Notes under the pieces: generated by a model
Told to the model about the DNA's origin: nothing
Database searches by the model: none
Seen by the model: the letters and a program-made list of their open reading frames with translations, nothing else
Shown here: piece by piece, positions 5,879 through 6,507 of the stretch
Layout of the letters: every line of letters starts with the position of its first letter
Numbering within the stretch: position 1 is the stretch's first letter
NCBI GenBank assembly: GCA_002417685.1
Contig: DICP01000019.1
Coordinates: forward strand, 1-6,507
Direction: 5' to 3'
From: Candidatus Mesolinea sp. UBA5823
Lineage (GTDB): Bacteria > Chloroflexota > Anaerolineae > Anaerolineales > Anaerolineaceae
DNA length: 6,507 nucleotides
Made by a program: the position numbers and the translations under genes

Positions 5879-6507
5879 ATGGCTGAGACACGTGTTCTAA
5901 AAGGGATCCCCGCAGCACCCGGGCTAGCGAGCGGTCCGATTTTCAAAGTTCAGAAACAATCCCTGAATATTCCCCATTACACTATCGAAGATTCAACGGC
6001 AGAAAAGCAGCGTTTGAAAAAAGCCAGAGCCGCAGCGATCGAAGAGCTCAAAGGTCTGAGGGATTCAGTAAAAGCGCAAGCTAAAGAGAAAGAGGCTGAA
6101 ATATTTGATGCCCACATGATGTTCTTAGAGGATGACTCCCTAGTTTCCCTGGCAGAAAGTGATATTAACGCTGGAAAAAACGCTGAGGCTGCCTGGATGA
6201 ATGCCATCGAGACGATTGCCCAGCAGCTTGAAGCTATTCCTGACCCGACCCTTTCAGCCCGGGCTGTGGATCTACGCGATGTGGGTCAACGAGTCTTAGG
6301 GCATTTATTGGGTTTGCAAACACGCGGGATTAATCCAGATAAACCTTCCATCATCGTCAGCCGGGACCTGACCCCATCAGATACGGTAAGCTTAGAGCGC
6401 GCGGTAACTTTGGCTTTTGTTACCGCAGAAGGCGGACCTACCTCGCACACGGCAATTTTAGCCAAAGCCTTCGGGCTGCCTGCGGTGGTAGGGGTAGGCG
6501 AGGAGCT
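5879..6507 (+). CDS. ptsI: Phosphoenolpyruvate-protein phosphotransferase (PTS enzyme I), 5' part
   Basis: 209 complete codons, cut by the window edge; full enzyme I is about 570-590 aa. The cytoplasmic enzyme moves phosphate from phosphoenolpyruvate to HPr, the first step of PTS sugar or dihydroxyacetone phosphorylation and signalling. Visible: the N-terminal KGIPAAPGLASGP segment, the helical HPr-binding region (about 40-130) with FDAHMMFLEDD and VDLRDVGQR as in known enzyme I, then the phosphohistidine domain with RDLTPSD and GGPTSHTAILA, where H190 is the phosphorylated histidine (E. coli H189). The C-terminal PEP-binding barrel is beyond the window. ATG 5879-5881 follows AGAAGGA with a short 3-nt gap. 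It is divergent from nrdR. Pyruvate phosphate dikinase and PEP synthase share the histidine motif but not this N-terminal arrangement. Confidence 0.95.
   Translation, partial: MAETRVLKGIPAAPGLASGPIFKVQKQSLNIPHYTIEDSTAEKQRLKKARAAAIEELKGLRDSVKAQAKEKEAEIFDAHMMFLEDDSLVSLAESDINAGKNAEAAWMNAIETIAQQLEAIPDPTLSARAVDLRDVGQRVLGHLLGLQTRGINPDKPSIIVSRDLTPSDTVSLERAVTLAFVTAEGGPTSHTAILAKAFGLPAVVGVGEE

Overview
This window looks like a chromosomal segment of a free-living bacterium with a class II (vitamin B12-dependent) ribonucleotide reductase. Protein-coding density is high, and the core genes sit at roughly 55% GC by eye. The character of NrdR, NrdJ, the deoxynucleoside kinase and enzyme I would fit an anaerobic or facultative bacterium; Chloroflexota (Anaerolineae-like) is my best guess. 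That guess is recall-based, not demonstrated by the sequence.

Layout. Positions 1-102 hold an AT-rich stretch with a long inverted repeat. Positions 91-936 (minus) encode a low-GC (about 39%) nucleotidyltransferase-fold protein that looks like an acquired cassette, with its own AT-rich promoter region at about 940-1024. Positions 1021-5574 (minus) form a tightly packed four-gene unit, transcribed right to left: nrdR (transcriptional repressor), nrdJ (ribonucleotide reductase), an alpha/beta hydrolase, and a deoxynucleoside kinase. Gaps are 10 bp and 18 bp, then a 4-bp ATGA overlap. Positions 5575-5878 are a 304-bp divergent intergenic region. From 5879 to the right edge (plus) runs the 5' part of ptsI, phosphotransferase system enzyme I, cut by the window end.

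How it works together. The minus-strand operon links de novo deoxynucleotide synthesis (NrdJ) with salvage (deoxynucleoside kinase) under one promoter. That promoter, TTGAAA-N17-TAAAAT with an extended -10, is followed by two NrdR-box-like sites with the spacing known for NrdR operators (31 bp centre to centre). This predicts that NrdR represses its own gene, the reductase and the kinase together. NrdJ has no ATP-cone while NrdR does, so dATP sensing in this system may be mainly transcriptional. The same intergenic region also carries a repeated near-palindrome (TTGAAGNNCTTTAAG, two copies exactly 100 bp apart, plus a related inverted copy over the nrdR -35) that no assigned feature explains; one copy sits just upstream of the ptsI -10. 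No RNA genes, insertion sequences or CRISPR arrays were seen.
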